Assembly (NCBI GenBank): GCA_015956445.1
Contig: WIUZ02000008.1
Span: 992,001-1,056,000 of the forward strand
Source of the DNA: Thelephora terrestris
Lineage: Eukaryota; Basidiomycota; Agaricomycetes; Thelephorales; Thelephoraceae
Direction: 5' to 3'
DNA length: 64,000 nucleotides
Shown: piece by piece, positions 1-10,953 of the stretch
Layout: every line of letters starts with the position of its first letter
Numbering within the stretch: the first letter of the stretch is position 1
Position numbers and translations under genes: made by a program
Notes under the pieces: model-generated
Databases searched by the model: none
What the model was told of the DNA's origin: nothing
The model's input: only the letters and a program-made list of their open reading frames with translations

Positions 1-322
1 AACTAGTTGTTCAGCTGAGTGCCGAAGATGGCGACGCCATGTTCGGGGAGGTTCTTGCGAGGAGGGGCCAGCACTACGATCTCCGGGATGGACGGTTGGT
101 GACCTTCAGGCCTGCCGTAGATAGAGTCGACTTTTGATGGGATTGGGATAGCACTTGTATAGCTCGTTGTGGATTTGCTGGGAATAGTACGCGCGTGTGT
201 GTGTTTCGAATGATTGGTGTGAAGGATAAGGAGTGTGAAGCATTCAAAACATAAGAATTGGTAAGAAGAGTCCGAAGAAAGAGCGTGTTATAAAAATTTT
301 TAAAAATACCATGTTCCTGACA
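1..322 (+). mobile_element. 3' end of a 3.3-kb TGTCAGG-type unit, cut by the window edge
   Basis: The sequence matches the last ~320 bp of the complete units at 751-4046 and 6680-9970, including the final TTCCTGACA terminus. Its 5' part lies outside the window, so its target duplication cannot be tested. It is a partial copy of the same LTR-like family and looks young because it is very close to its relatives. Confidence 0.85.
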
Positions 323-750
323 CCCATCAAACATGTCCCTCCTCACTTGATCTAGTCCTTCACTCACTAGATCAAACCCATACTTGTCCTGCAGACTTGC
401 CACCTCCAACTTCAGCCGCATGCGAACCTGGCGGGCCTTGCTCGACGGAGGACACTGCTGTCCAGTACGAGTCATCGGACTTTTGCAACTCTTCTTTACA
501 GTCCTCTCCACCATCTGAAGAACTGGAGCAGGATTCCAGGGAGGGGATTGAGGGAGAGGAATCCCTTGATCCTGGCGGTGTCGGAGGGACGACCAGGGTG
601 GGGGGCTGTGGCATGTCACAGCATCGGACTCCTTGGCAGTCATGACCAAAGTAGTGGTAGAGAGATGCCTGGAATGGACCCCAATGTTCATGAGCGAAAT
701 GGGCGAAGTCCTTGTCAAGACTAACAAACATAACATACATCAGATCCATC
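323..750 (-). mobile_element. remnant of a reverse-oriented element, left flank of unit A
   Basis: This stretch separates two units of the 3.3-kb family. It keeps an open minus-strand reading segment rich in Ser, Pro and acidic residues that stops exactly at the insertion point of unit A. The other flank of the same host sequence continues at 4047. A diverged relative of this stretch lies at about 12060-12330. It is probably part of an older retroelement; the protein is not recognised. Confidence 0.45.
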
Positions 751-2002
751 TGTCAGGGCCACTCTACCCCAACAACTACCAGTGCACTGAGCCGACTCCG
801 CAGAGTACTCACTAGTCCGACTAGCTTGTGAGAGAACGATCACGTCTCTATTCTTCCGGTAGGTTGTCCGAGGTCACTACAAGTCAGGTCGAAATCCTAA
901 AGAGAAACCCAACCTAAACCGTACTTCGTTCGGTTTAACAAGCAAGGGTTTATCCCTACAACAGGATTGATGACTCCACCAGTTGATCGACTGGACACTC
1001 GAGGTGTTCTAATATGACTGCTAGGAGTCTATAGTTACGAGGCGCAGTTGACGCGCAGAGCGGGAGGGAGAGCAGATAGGGGATGTCTTGGATCAAACAA
1101 GAAACTCTGACTTGTCCTTAACTGCAACTGGGCTGAGAAGGGCAGAGGATTTCCTGGGGTAACAAAACTAAGGTACTACGATACAGCCACAGTTGCTACT
1201 TATACTAAAGGAGTGGCCATGACGTCAATACCCTAATATACCCTTATCAAGTCCGATAAAAGGGAGATAAGGAGTGTGTGAACGCTAAGTAAGGGAAGCG
1301 AGCAAAGATGACGCGTGGGAAGATAAAGGACAAAGGGCCTTACTAGCGTGTGAAGGATTGCATAAAAGATAAGAGATGTCCGCATGAAACATAGGGGTAA
1401 AGATAACACTAGTCCTAAAAGAAAAAGGGGCATGGGGTCGTGAAAGTTCGTACCTGGGGATCACACCCAAGGGTCAGGTGAGAATCTTCTTGGATGCTTC
1501 CTTTGGAGAGGCCAAAGATAGAAATCATACATCATCCCTTGTTGTCTGTAGGCGGTAACAGCATCACGGACTAGTGGCAACCTCAACGTACGTCCGAACA
1601 TGAGGAGGTCGGGCCTAGACTCATGGGACATGAGGGATTACAGATTCGCCGGTGTTTCACACTAACGGCTACTCCACATTCACTGGGCTAAACAAAAGGA
1701 GTCTAAGGCACTCCTTTCGAATAACGGTGATTCCTTCCTCTGGTTAGGAGACTGTGATGTGACTGTCCACGTGTGTGATCAGGGTCCAGGGTTGATCGTA
1801 ATCGTAAAGTCATGAGGGGTCGTAAAAGGGGTTCATGATGTCATAAAGGGGTCATCAGGGTCTTGAGACCTAATTTTAGTGCGCGCGCGTTCTAGGCGTT
1901 CCGGAACGAAGTTCTTCCAAGGCCGTCCCGCGGACCGAGGTGTCAGCTTGCTGTAGTAAGCCAACGATGATGGTACAATGGCGGAAGTTGATATGACCCG
2001 GA

Positions 2003-2057
2003 CCAATGAGGTTCGTCGAGGTAGGTCACGTGAAGGATCACCGATCTAGGCTATAAG
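2003..2057 (+). promoter_or_regulatory. promoter of the unit A gene (CCAAT, E-box, TATA-like)
   Basis: CCAAT at 2003-2007, a CACGTG E-box at 2027-2032 in the context GGTCACGTGA, and TATAAG at 2052-2057, about 70 bp before the ATG at 2125. The same three boxes at the same spacing occur in unit B. This supports a functional RNA polymerase II promoter inside the element. The E-box is the consensus of Cbf1-type bHLH factors. Confidence 0.6.
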
Positions 2058-2124
2058 AAGGACGTCTTCTTGGAGCCATCCTTGATCAGCAACACCAGCA
2101 ACTTCCCCATCATCTTACCAAAAC

Positions 2125-3862
2125 ATGTCCTTTCCCAACAACTACACCTACAAAGTCGCCAATGGTGTCTCCACCATCTCCCGCATCGACTGTCGTGCCG
2201 CCGGCCGTAAGACCTATGCCAACGCGGCTGGGACTCCCTATACCACAGATGATCAGGTATGGGGGAGGCCTAGAGCTTCGTGTGTTTGCACTAACGCCTT
2301 CCTCTAGGTACAGGTCGTATAGCATCGGCTTTAGACGTTGAGCTAACGGCTTTTAGATCTTGGAGGTCGTCAAGAAGGTGAACGCCGAACGTCTCAGGGA
2401 GACGATCCCTCATTTGATGGGGTTGACCTGGGACGATGAGCTCTGGGTCCGATCTATGATCGCCGAGAAGGTGATCTTCCAAATGCGGGGTAGGTTCGGA
2501 GAGCTGGAGCATCCAATCAAGAAGGAGCTCTGGTACACCCTGCAGAGGGGGATCTACGATCAGGACCTGTTGGAGCACGGGGCAACTGTTCCTCGGGCCG
2601 TCCGCCACGCCACCGCTTCCACCACGCTGTTGTGGTCGCTTGTTCGGGAGGGAGAGAGCCGGGTAGGTTCTCTGTTTGAATATTCGAGTATGACTCTCGA
2701 CTAATCAAACTACCTAGGTTGAACGATTGGAGCGTGAGGTGAAGGAGGCGAAGGCAGACGTTCTTTGCTTGTCGGCGGAGGGTCTTCAAATGAAAGAGAC
2801 TCTGGCCGCCTTCCAACAGGGGACGAACGAGGCGTTGGAGGCGATGGTCGCAAACCATCAAGAGTTGGTCGCCGGGCTGAAGGTCAGGGACAACAACATC
2901 AAGGGGGCGCTGGCCAGGAGGGATGAAAAGGTCCTTTCAGCCTTTGCAGGTTTATGCAATGACTGAGAGTTTCTTCTAGACGGAACAGCTCGAAGACGTG
3001 GTGGCTGTGTTGACAGCGCAGGTTGCGTCCTTGCAGGATAAGACCTGCAACTGCAAGGAGGGTCCCAAGTTGGTTGGTCAGGGGACTGCCGATGTTCCGT
3101 TTGAGCTGGAGTACGCCGACGAGGTGGTACTCCCATCGCCTAACCCGTCTTCCTATGCGACTCCTCCGATCGAGAACGCAGTTCCCGTTCTGACTCCGGC
3201 TCCGGCTTCCTCGTTGGCCGAGTCCGATAAGGAGAACTGTCGGCGTTGCCCATTGCAGCCGATCAGTCAGCTGGTCAAGATCGAGGATGAAGTCATGGAA
3301 GTAGACCGGGCCGAAGATGTTCCAAGGGCCATAGAGGTACGTCCGGTGACAACAGGGCAGCGTTGCAAACGCTCTCGACGCCGTGTTGCTCATCGCATGG
3401 CTCCGTCGGCTAACCCATACCCGCGTCCAGTTGAGTCAGATGGTGACCAGTCTGGTCGAGATAGGGGACGAGAGTTCCGCTATCGGGTCAACCGTCCCTA
3501 CCGACAGGTCGAGTCGGAGATCCAGCTTCGCCACCAGCTTCGACTCGCAAGACAGGATCCCACCCAGGGGTCCGACAAGGGAGACGGAGGGTCGCTCGCC
3601 GACTACGTCGATAGTGCTGCCGAGCAGTCATCCGGTGATGGAGATGTGGGACCAAGTGTTCCAGAGTTCGGTGACATCTGGGAGGCTGATCGGTCCGCTC
3701 GAAGGCATCTCTTCCTATCGGCTTGAATTGGTCGTTCAGCTGAGTGCCGAAGATGGTGACGCCATGTTCGGGGAAGTCCTGGCGAGGAGGGGCCAGCACT
3801 ACGATCTCCGGGATGGACGCTTGATGACCATGAGGCCTGCCGTAGATAGAGTCGACTTTTGA
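2125..3862 (+). CDS. element-encoded protein of unit A (unknown family)
   Basis: Starts at ATG 2125 (MSFPNNYTYK) and proceeds through several open segments bounded by GT..AG sites, so splicing is likely used. The middle region is helical and charged (KVNAERLRETIPHLMGL; then a coiled-coil-like stretch near 2720-2930). A Cys-containing CNCKEGP motif and a DKENC..CPLQ motif follow, then a Ser/Arg/Asp-rich tail. The 3' half carries two overlapping open frames that are both kept in unit B. There is no reverse transcriptase, integrase or protease signature. Lead by position and composition: a gag-like or accessory structural protein, but this is inference. Belongs to a fossil-type element, so no exon joining is attempted. 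Confidence 0.5.
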
Positions 3863-4046
3863 GGACGTTGTATAAGCATTGTATAGCCAGTTGTTCCGTA
3901 TTGCCGTGAATGTATGCGCGTTTGTGTGTTTTGAATGATGGGTGTGAAGGATAAGGAATGTGAAGCATTCAAAACATAAGAAATGGTAAGAAGAGTTTGA
4001 AGAAAGAGCGTGTTATAAAAAGTTTAAAAATACCACGTTCCTGACA

Positions 4047-4420
4047 CCATCCTTTTCTCCAACTTGGCAATCCTATTCTCCCTCTCTTGCTCCATAGCAT
4101 CCAACAAAGGAGCATGTCCATTGTTCATAATGGTCCTGTTGGGGTTGTCATACCCAGCTTGATCCCGAAAGTGAGAAGGGGCCTCATGTTGAGTAAGGAA
4201 GTCGATGGCGACTTCTTTGTCAAAGGCGATGTTGGCGGGGGTGTCGTACAAGTGGTTGTCAACATCGTAGGGAGTGGTGGCCTCATGGCGACGAAAGGGG
4301 TGGCAGCAGCGTTGAGAGACATAGTAGCAAAAGTTGTTTGTGAGAGGAGAGGTTGTTGTGAATTGGTGGGAGTGGAAAAGAGATGATGGGGGGAAAAGAA
4401 CAAGAAACCCCACAGACTAA
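4047..4420 (-). mobile_element. remnant of a reverse-oriented element, right flank of unit A
   Basis: Continuation of the sequence at 323-750 across the unit A insertion, beginning with the duplicated CCATC. Minus-strand open segment with a charged helical end (MEQERENRIAKLEKRM) and a QHEAPSHFRDQAG region. It resembles gag-type or coiled-coil proteins only in a general way. Old remnant, family unknown. Confidence 0.4.
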
Positions 4421-4529
4421 ATACATCCAGAACAATGGGGCGTTCAAAAGGGTAAAGACAATAAACCATTATCCATTGATATCCTAAAAGGGATAAACAA
4501 ACCCTCAGCCCCAATGGCAATCCAATCAA

Positions 4530-4900
4530 TTCTGGGAAATCCCCATCGTTCTTCTACTGCTACCGTGAAACTCGAGAAATCCCCATTGTACTCCCATTGA
4601 CTCATCTCCTATTGTTCCCTTATTTGTATTTACCATCCGTTGTCCTAAGTCCTACTTCTCTGACTCACTCAGCCTGCCCTAAACTACACACAGACCATGT
4701 TGACTCTTGTTTGACTCATTGTATGATTATTAAGCATGTAGAGGATTGGGTATATAAAGAAGAGCGTTCGCACCTTTCTTTCCCCATTCTCAATCTCTTC
4801 TGTACTCTCCTGCCAGCTGCTCAATAAACAAAAGTAAGCTGAGGAATTCACATCCTGTCTTACTACTTATCTGACTCATTCAAGCAGGAATTCTCCTGCA
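4530..4900 (+). mobile_element. possible diverged LTR
   Basis: A TATATAAA box near 4751, followed by a pyrimidine-rich leader (CCTTTCTTTCCCC then CTCAATCTCTTCTGTA), resembles the layout of the solo LTR at 5972-6630 (TATATATAAGG, then CCTTTCTC and CTCAATCTTC). Ends and target duplication are not clear. It could also be the 5' region of the older element copy that follows. Confidence 0.3.
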
Positions 4901-4905
4901 AGTGT

Positions 4906-5526
4906 ATGTTCAGTGCCCCAAATCCCTTCCCGTTCAACAGCCCCATTCAATGTCCGGTCATACCTGATGCTCGACGATCTATTTGGGAGTATAAACTCAT
5001 CAGGAGTCTTCAGCTTAATAGGACCAACGGTCTATTAGCTCACTACCCTTACTATCGTCCTTTTGCTGCTCTCGACGCCGGAGTAACTTCTCCATTTCTA
5101 CTATAGGCCAATCACCAGTTTCTTTGGAGATCTGATTTCACTGATAGTGTGCTAACCACAGTCTACTGCAGTATTGGCCCAGCCTTCTACTTCCCCACTC
5201 CTTGCATTCATCTAACCACCAACGTTCACACTCATTGCCCTGCCATTATTGTTCTTTGGTGGGATATTCCAACTGATCTCCCCTTTGGTGTTATAGATTA
5301 TCTCAGCAGTTTTGAACGACTCAGCGACCAAGACTTCAAGCCGTTCATTCAACACCTAGTTGAATTTTGTCAAGACTACAACTCTCCGATCCACCCCTAT
5401 CAATTCAAGTCACCACTCGCTCTTGATATACCTCCACCTCTCACTTCCATTCCTGGAACCCCCTTTGTCAAACCTCGCTCCGACACACCCTACCCAGCTA
5501 ATCCTCTAGCGCCCCACAAACAGTAA
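4906..5526 (+). other. unassigned open segments before the old element copy
   Basis: Two consecutive plus-strand open segments (4906-5106 and 5149-5526). The second encodes a stretch with FPTPCIHLTTNVHTHCPAI and a Pro-rich end. They lie directly upstream of sequence related to the 3.3-kb family and may be the 5' gene part of that old copy. No recognised domain. Could be chance frames. Confidence 0.25.
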
Positions 5527-5971
5527 GCAGGCCTTCAACCCTGACATGGTCCGTCGACCTGGGATGATGAACTTTGGTACAGGATGATCATCAGCTAGAT
5601 CTTGAACCACATGAAGGGTCATCAAGGCTTTTTGGAACACCTGGTCAAGGCACAACTTTGGAAAACACTGTGGCAAGGATTTCTGGATCAGTTGAAGCAA
5701 GAGAACCACTGGCTGGGAACTACTCAGGCCGTCCGCCATTCCACCACATCTACCACTCTTCTCTGGACATTTCTCCAGGCTCAGGAACCACAGGTGGGTG
5801 TCTGCTGTGGTATTTGAGTATGACTGTCGTTAAGCACTGCCACCTTTAGGCTGAGTGTTTGGAGATTGATGTGAGAGACCTGAAGAAAGTTGTCAACCAG
5901 CAACATGTACAGCTGGAGACAATGAGGCAGACATTCAACCAGGCCACACCAAGTTTGATGTGGAAGTGAAG

Positions 5972-6630
5972 TGTCACGAATCCACTTCTGGGAACAAAAG
6001 ATCAGCCAGGTAGTTAAGGAAATTCGTGCCATCAAGATCCATCAAAGCAGCCTGAGGGCAGTAAGTGGTTCAGCAGGAAATGAGAGAATGTCAGGTGATC
6101 AGAAGATGTCAGGTGATGGGAATATATCAGGTGATGGGAATATGTCAGGTGATGGGAGCATGATCAAGGCTATGTGTGGGAAAACATCATGTGACTTATC
6201 ACATGATTTGTTGCACAACCAAACAAGGCCAAAGATAGATGACCAAATAGTACCAAATAGTATCATGTGACTTGTTGGATGGGAATATATATAAGGAAAG
6301 GTGTCTTAGACCTTTCTCTTTTCCCATCCTCAATCTTCTTTGTAATCACTATCATTAGTTTCAATATATCAGAGAGTATACATTATACTATATTCTCACC
6401 CTTCTATTCATTTGATGGGCAAATCAATTGCCTGAAGTGTGAACCCTCAATACACCCCCACATCTTCTCATTGGTTACAGGTATCAACCAAGAGAACATA
6501 CCCCTCTAACCCCACATCCATCTCCCTCTGCCTCTACACACTAACTCCCTAAACATCTCCTCCAACCCCCTTTCCATCCCCAACACTGATCCTCTGACAC
6601 CAGAACAAGCTTAGGCTGGTAACCCTGACA
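5972..6630 (+). mobile_element. solo LTR, 659 bp
   Basis: Starts TGTCACGAATCC and ends ACCCTGACA. Flanked by a perfect 5-bp duplication TGAAG (5967-5971, 6631-6635). It has LTR anatomy: a U3 with short tandem repeats, a TATATATAAGG box near 6287, then a CT-rich leader. Ty3/Gypsy-like by its ends and duplication size, though the body is missing. A second copy lies in reverse at 10280-10953. A solo LTR is left by recombination between the two LTRs of a full element. Confidence 0.88.
6088..6160 (+). repeat. short tandem repeats in the solo LTR U3
   Basis: About four imperfect copies of a 16-18 bp motif containing TGTCAGGTGATGGGA. The inverted LTR has five copies of the same core with a different spacer. 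The core TCAGGTGA resembles a bHLH E-box half (CAGGTG), so these may be enhancer repeats. Confidence 0.75.
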
Positions 6631-7927
6631 TGAAGGAGCTAAAGGATCAGCACAAGTCCTTGGTCAACAGCTTGAGTACTGTCAGGGCCACTCTACCCCA
6701 ACAACTACCAGTGCACTGAGCCGACTCCACAGAGTACTCACTAGTCCAACTAGCTGTGAGAGAAAGATCACTTCTCTATTCTTCCGGTAGGTTGTCTGAG
6801 GTCACTACAAGTCAGGTCGAAATCCCAAAGAGAAACCCAACCTAAACCATACTTCGTTCGGTTTAACAAGCAAGGGTTTATCTCTACAGCGGGTTTGATG
6901 ACTCCACCAGGTGATCGACTGGACGCTTGAGGTATTCTATACGGTGAACGCTGGGGTTCTATAGTTACAAGGCGCAGTCAACGCGCAGAGCGGGAGGGAG
7001 AGCAGATGTGGGAATGCCTTGTGTTCAAACAAGAAACTCTCTTGTCCTTAACTGCAACTGGGCTGAGAAGGGCAGAGGATTTCCTGAGGTAACAAAACTA
7101 AGGTACTACGATACAGCCACAGTTGCTACTTATACTACAGGAGTGGCCATGACGTCAGTAACCCTAATATACCCTTATCAAGTCCGAACAAAGGGAGATA
7201 AGGAGTGTGGGAACACTAAGTAAGGGAAGCGAACAAATATGACGCGTGGGAGAATAAAGGACAAAGGGCCTTACTAGCGTGTGAAGGATTGCATAAAAGA
7301 TAAGGAATGTCCGCATGAAACATAGGGGTAAAGATAACACTAGTCCTAAAAGAAAAAGGGGCATGGGGTCGTGAAAGTTCGTACCTGGGGATCACACCCA
7401 AGGGCCAGGTGGAAACCTCGCTTTACTTCGGAGATTTGAGTGGATTCGCAAGTGGAGCCATACAACATCCCTTGTTGTCTGTAGGCGGTAACAGCATCAC
7501 GGACTAGTGGCAACCTCAACGTACGTCCGAACATGAGGAGGTCGAGCCTAGACTCATGGGACATGAGGGATTACAGATTTGCCGGTGTTTCACGCTAACG
7601 GCTACTTCCACCTTCGCTTGGCTAACCAGAAGGAGTCTAAGGCACTCCTTCCGAATAACGGCGATTCCTTCCTCTGGTTAGGAGACTGTGATGTGACTGT
7701 CCACATGTGTGATCAGGGTCCAGGGTTGGTCGTTATCGTGATGTCATGAATGAGTCATAAAGGGTCGTAAAGGGGGTCGTCAAGGTCATGAGACCTATTT
7801 TTAGTGCGCGCGTGTTCTAGGCGTTCCGGAACAAAGTTCTTCCAAGGCCGTCCTGCGGGCCGAGGTGTCAGCTTGATGTAGTAAGCCAATGATGATGGTA
7901 CAGTGGCGGAAGTTGATGTGACCCAGA

Positions 7928-7982
7928 CCAATGAGGTTCGTCGAGGTAGGTCACGTGAAGGATCACCGATCTAGGCTATAAG
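7928..7982 (+). promoter_or_regulatory. promoter of the unit B gene
   Basis: CCAAT at 7928-7932, CACGTG at 7952-7957 and TATAAG at 7977-7982, about 65-70 bp before the ATG at 8047. Same order and spacing as unit A (2003-2057). Confidence 0.6.
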
Positions 7983-8046
7983 AAGGACATCTTCTTGGAG
8001 CCATCCTTGATCAGCAACACCAGCAACTTCCCCATCATCTTACCAA

Positions 8047-9784
8047 ATGTCTTTTTCCAACAACCACACCTACAAAGTCGCCAATGGTATCTCCACCATC
8101 TCCCGTATCGACCGTCGTGCCGCCACCTGTAAGACCTATGCCAATGAGGTGGGGGTTCCCTACACCACCGATGAACAGGTATGGGGGAGAATTAGAGCTT
8201 CTTGTATTTGCAATAATTCCTTCCTCTAGGTAGAGGTTGTACATCATTGGTGTAGATGTTGAGCTAACAACTTCTAGATCTTGGAGACCGTCAAACAGGT
8301 GGACGCCGAACATCTCAGGGAGATGATTCCACATCTGATGGGGTTGACCTGGGACGATGAGCTCTGGGTCCGGTCCATGATCGCCGAGAAGGTGATCTTC
8401 CGGATGAGGGGTAGGTTCGGGGAACTGGAGCATCCGGTCAAAAAGGAGCTCTGGTACACCCTGCAGAGGGGGATCTACGATCAGGACCTGTTGGAGCACA
8501 GAGCAACGGTTCCTTGGGCCGTTCGCCATGCCACAGCTTCCACTACGCTATTGTGGTCGCTCGTTCGAGAGGGGGAAAGCCGGGTAGGTTTTCCATTTGG
8601 ATATTCGAGTATGACTCTCAACTAACCAAACTGCCTAGGTGAAAAGATTGGAGCGTGAGGTGAAGGAGGCGAAGGCAGACGTCCTTCGTCTGTCAGCGGA
8701 GGGTCTTCTGATGAAGGAGACTATGGCCGCCTTCCAGCAGGGGACGAATGAGGCGTTGGCGACGATGGTCGCTAACCATCAAGAGTTGATCGCCGGGCTG
8801 AAGGTTCGGGACAACAACATCAAGGGTGCCTTGAATAGGAGGGACGATAAGGTAGCTTTCCTCATCTCGAAGACGAAATGAGGGAAGCTGACACTTTCTA
8901 GATGGAGGAACTCAAGAATGTGGTGTCAGTGTTGACGGCGCAGGTCGAGTCCTTGCAGGACAAGACCTGTAAATGCAAGGAAGGTCCCGTCTTGGTTGGA
9001 CAGGGTACGGCCGACGTTCCGTTTGAGCTAGAGTACGCTGACGAGGTGGTACTCCCATCGCCTAACCCGTTGTCCTACGCTACACCTCCGATCGAGAACG
9101 TGATTCCCGTTCCGACACCGGCTCCGGCTTCCACTTTGGCCGAATCCGACAAGGAGAACTGTCATCGTTGCCCGCTGCAGCCAGTCAGTTGGCTGGTGAA
9201 GATCGAGGATGAGGTCATGGCAGTTGACCGGGCCGAAGATGCTCCGAGGGCCATTGAGGTACGTCCGGTGATCAAGGGGCAGCGTTGTATACGCTCTCGA
9301 CGCTGCCTTGCCCATTGTATGGCTCCCTCGGCTAATCCGTACCCTCGACCAGTTGAGTCTGATGGTGACCAGTCTGGTCGAGATGAGGGACGACCCTTCC
9401 GATACCGGGTCCACCGTCCTTACCGACAGGTCGAGTCGGAGGTCCAGCTTCGACACCAGCTTCGCCTCGCAAGACAGGATCCCACCCAGGGGTCCGATGA
9501 GGGAGACGGAGGGTCACTCTTCAACTACGTTGACAGTGCTGCCGAGCAGTCACCCGGTGATGGAGATGTGGGACCAAGTGTTCCGCAGTTTGGTGACATC
9601 TGGGAGGCTGATCGGTCCGCTCGAAGGCATCTCTTCCTATCGGCTTGAACTAGAGGTTCAGTTGAGCACGGAGGATGGGGACGCCATGTTCGGAGAGCTC
9701 CTGGCGAGGAGAGGTCAGTTCTTCGATCTCCAGGATGGAACGCTGATGACCATGAGGCCTGCCGTAGATCGAGTCGACTTTTGA
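8047..9784 (+). CDS. element-encoded protein of unit B
   Basis: Counterpart of the unit A protein, beginning MSFSNNHTYK and ending with the conserved segment MRPAVDRVDF before a stop at 9782-9784. The central helical block, coiled-coil block, Cys-Lys-Cys motif (CKCKEGP) and Lys/Asp/Ser-rich tail are all kept, with GT..AG boundaries at the same places. Retention of open segments and splice signals in two copies suggests the gene was functional until recently. Function unknown; no pol domains are seen. Treated as part of a fossil element. Confidence 0.5.
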
Positions 9785-10279
9785 GGACGTTGTATAAGCA
9801 TAGTATAGCCATTTTGTTTCATATTGCCATGAATGTATGCGCGTTTTGTGTGTGTTTGAATGATTGGTGTGAAGGATAAGGAGTGTGAAGCATTCAAACA
9901 TAAGAAATGGTAAGAAGAGTTTGAAGAAAGAGCGTGTTATAAAAAGTTTAAAAATACCATGTTCCTGACAAGTACCTGCAACTAGACCATTGGTAAAAAC
10001 TTTGCGTCAGCCAACGGGAGGATGAATCGGCAATGTAAGGACATCAAAGATAGTTGTACCCAGGTACGTCTTTCAGCCTTTGCTCGGTTAGAAAGATTCT
10101 AGGCCAACAAATTGGACGAGTTGGTCGACCTATTGAAGGGTCAGGTTAAGTCCATGCAGGACAGGTTGTGCCAATGAAATGATGGATCTCCACTATTGGT
10201 GGGGAATGGTTCAGCCAATGCTCCATTTGAGCTGGAGTACACTGATGAAGATGTTCCACCTTCCCCTAATCCGTTGTCC

Positions 10280-10953
10280 TGTCAGGGTTATCAACCTAAG
10301 CTTGTTCTGATGTCAGAGGATCAGTGTTGGGAATGGTAAGGGCATTGGAGGAGATGTTCAGGGAGTTGGGGTGTAGGGGTAGAGGAAGAAGTATGTAGGG
10401 ATAGAGGAGTTTATTCTCTTGGTTAATACCTGTCACTGATGAGAAGATGTTAGGGGTTTATTGAGGGTTCCTTCAGGCAATTGAATTGCCCATCAAATGA
10501 ATAGAAGGGTGAGAATAGAGTATGATTTATACTCACTGATATATTGAATTAATGATAGTGATTACAAAGAAGACTGAGGATGGGAAAAGAGAAAGGTCAG
10601 AGACACCTTTCCTTATATATATTCCCATCCAACAAGTCACATGATACTATTTGGTACTACCTGGTCATCTATCCTTGGCCTTGTTTGGTTGGGCAACAAA
10701 TCATGCGATAAGTCACATGATGGGTTCCCACACATAGCCTTGATAATGCTCCCATCACCTGACATCTTGTGATCACCTGACATTTTCTGATCACCTGACA
10801 TTTTCTGATCACCTGACATTTTCTGATCACCTGACATTCTCTCATTTACTGCTGAACCATTTACTGCCCTCAGGCTGCTTTGATGGGTCTTGATGGCAAA
10901 ATTTTCATTAACTACCTGGCTGATCTTTTGTTCCCAGAAGTGGATTTGTGACA
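10280..10953 (-). mobile_element. solo LTR, inverted copy
   Basis: Reverse complement of the LTR at 5972-6630, 674 bp. On the plus strand it starts TGTCAGGGTT and ends TTGTGACA. Perfect duplication TGTCC at 10275-10279 and 10954-10958. Inserted into the old family copy, opposite in orientation to the first solo LTR. The two are clearly related but differ in U3 repeat number. Confidence 0.88.
10749..10842 (-). repeat. tandem CACCTGACATTTTCTGAT repeats
   Basis: Five copies of an ~18-bp motif with core TCACCTGACAT, the reverse complement of the repeats at 6088-6160. The copy number difference between the two LTRs shows that the array expands and contracts. Confidence 0.8.

Larger units (their letters stand above)
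751..4046 (+). mobile_element. unit A: complete 3.3-kb LTR-like element with intron-bearing gene
   Basis: Begins TGTCAGGGCC and ends TTCCTGACA, a 7-bp terminal inverted repeat. It is flanked on both sides by the identical 5-bp target duplication CCATC (746-750 and 4047-4051). No internal direct repeat was found that would split it into two LTRs and a body, so it behaves as one unit, like a very long solo LTR or a non-autonomous element. The first 1.37 kb is non-coding, then a promoter and a gene (2125-3862). It is nearly identical to unit B, so it looks recent and whole. TG..CA ends plus a 5-bp duplication point to integrase-type (LTR) insertion. Superfamily is unresolved. Confidence 0.85.
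6680..9970 (+). mobile_element. unit B: complete 3.3-kb LTR-like element
   Basis: Same ends as unit A (TGTCAGGGCC..TTCCTGACA), 3291 bp, with a perfect target duplication AGTAC (6675-6679 and 9971-9975). Inserted in the same orientation into the old copy of its own family. Very close to unit A over the full length; small indels and substitutions are scattered. Looks whole and recent. Confidence 0.88.

Noticed and set aside
751-4046. Classification of the 3.3-kb unit as a DNA transposon because of its inverted ends
   Set aside because: The inverted repeat is only 7 bp with TG..CA ends and a 5-bp duplication, which fits LTR-type integration better; no transposase is seen.
10749-10842. CRISPR-like array
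   Set aside because: Short direct repeats with uniform spacers inside an LTR of a eukaryotic genome; a U3 tandem repeat, not CRISPR.
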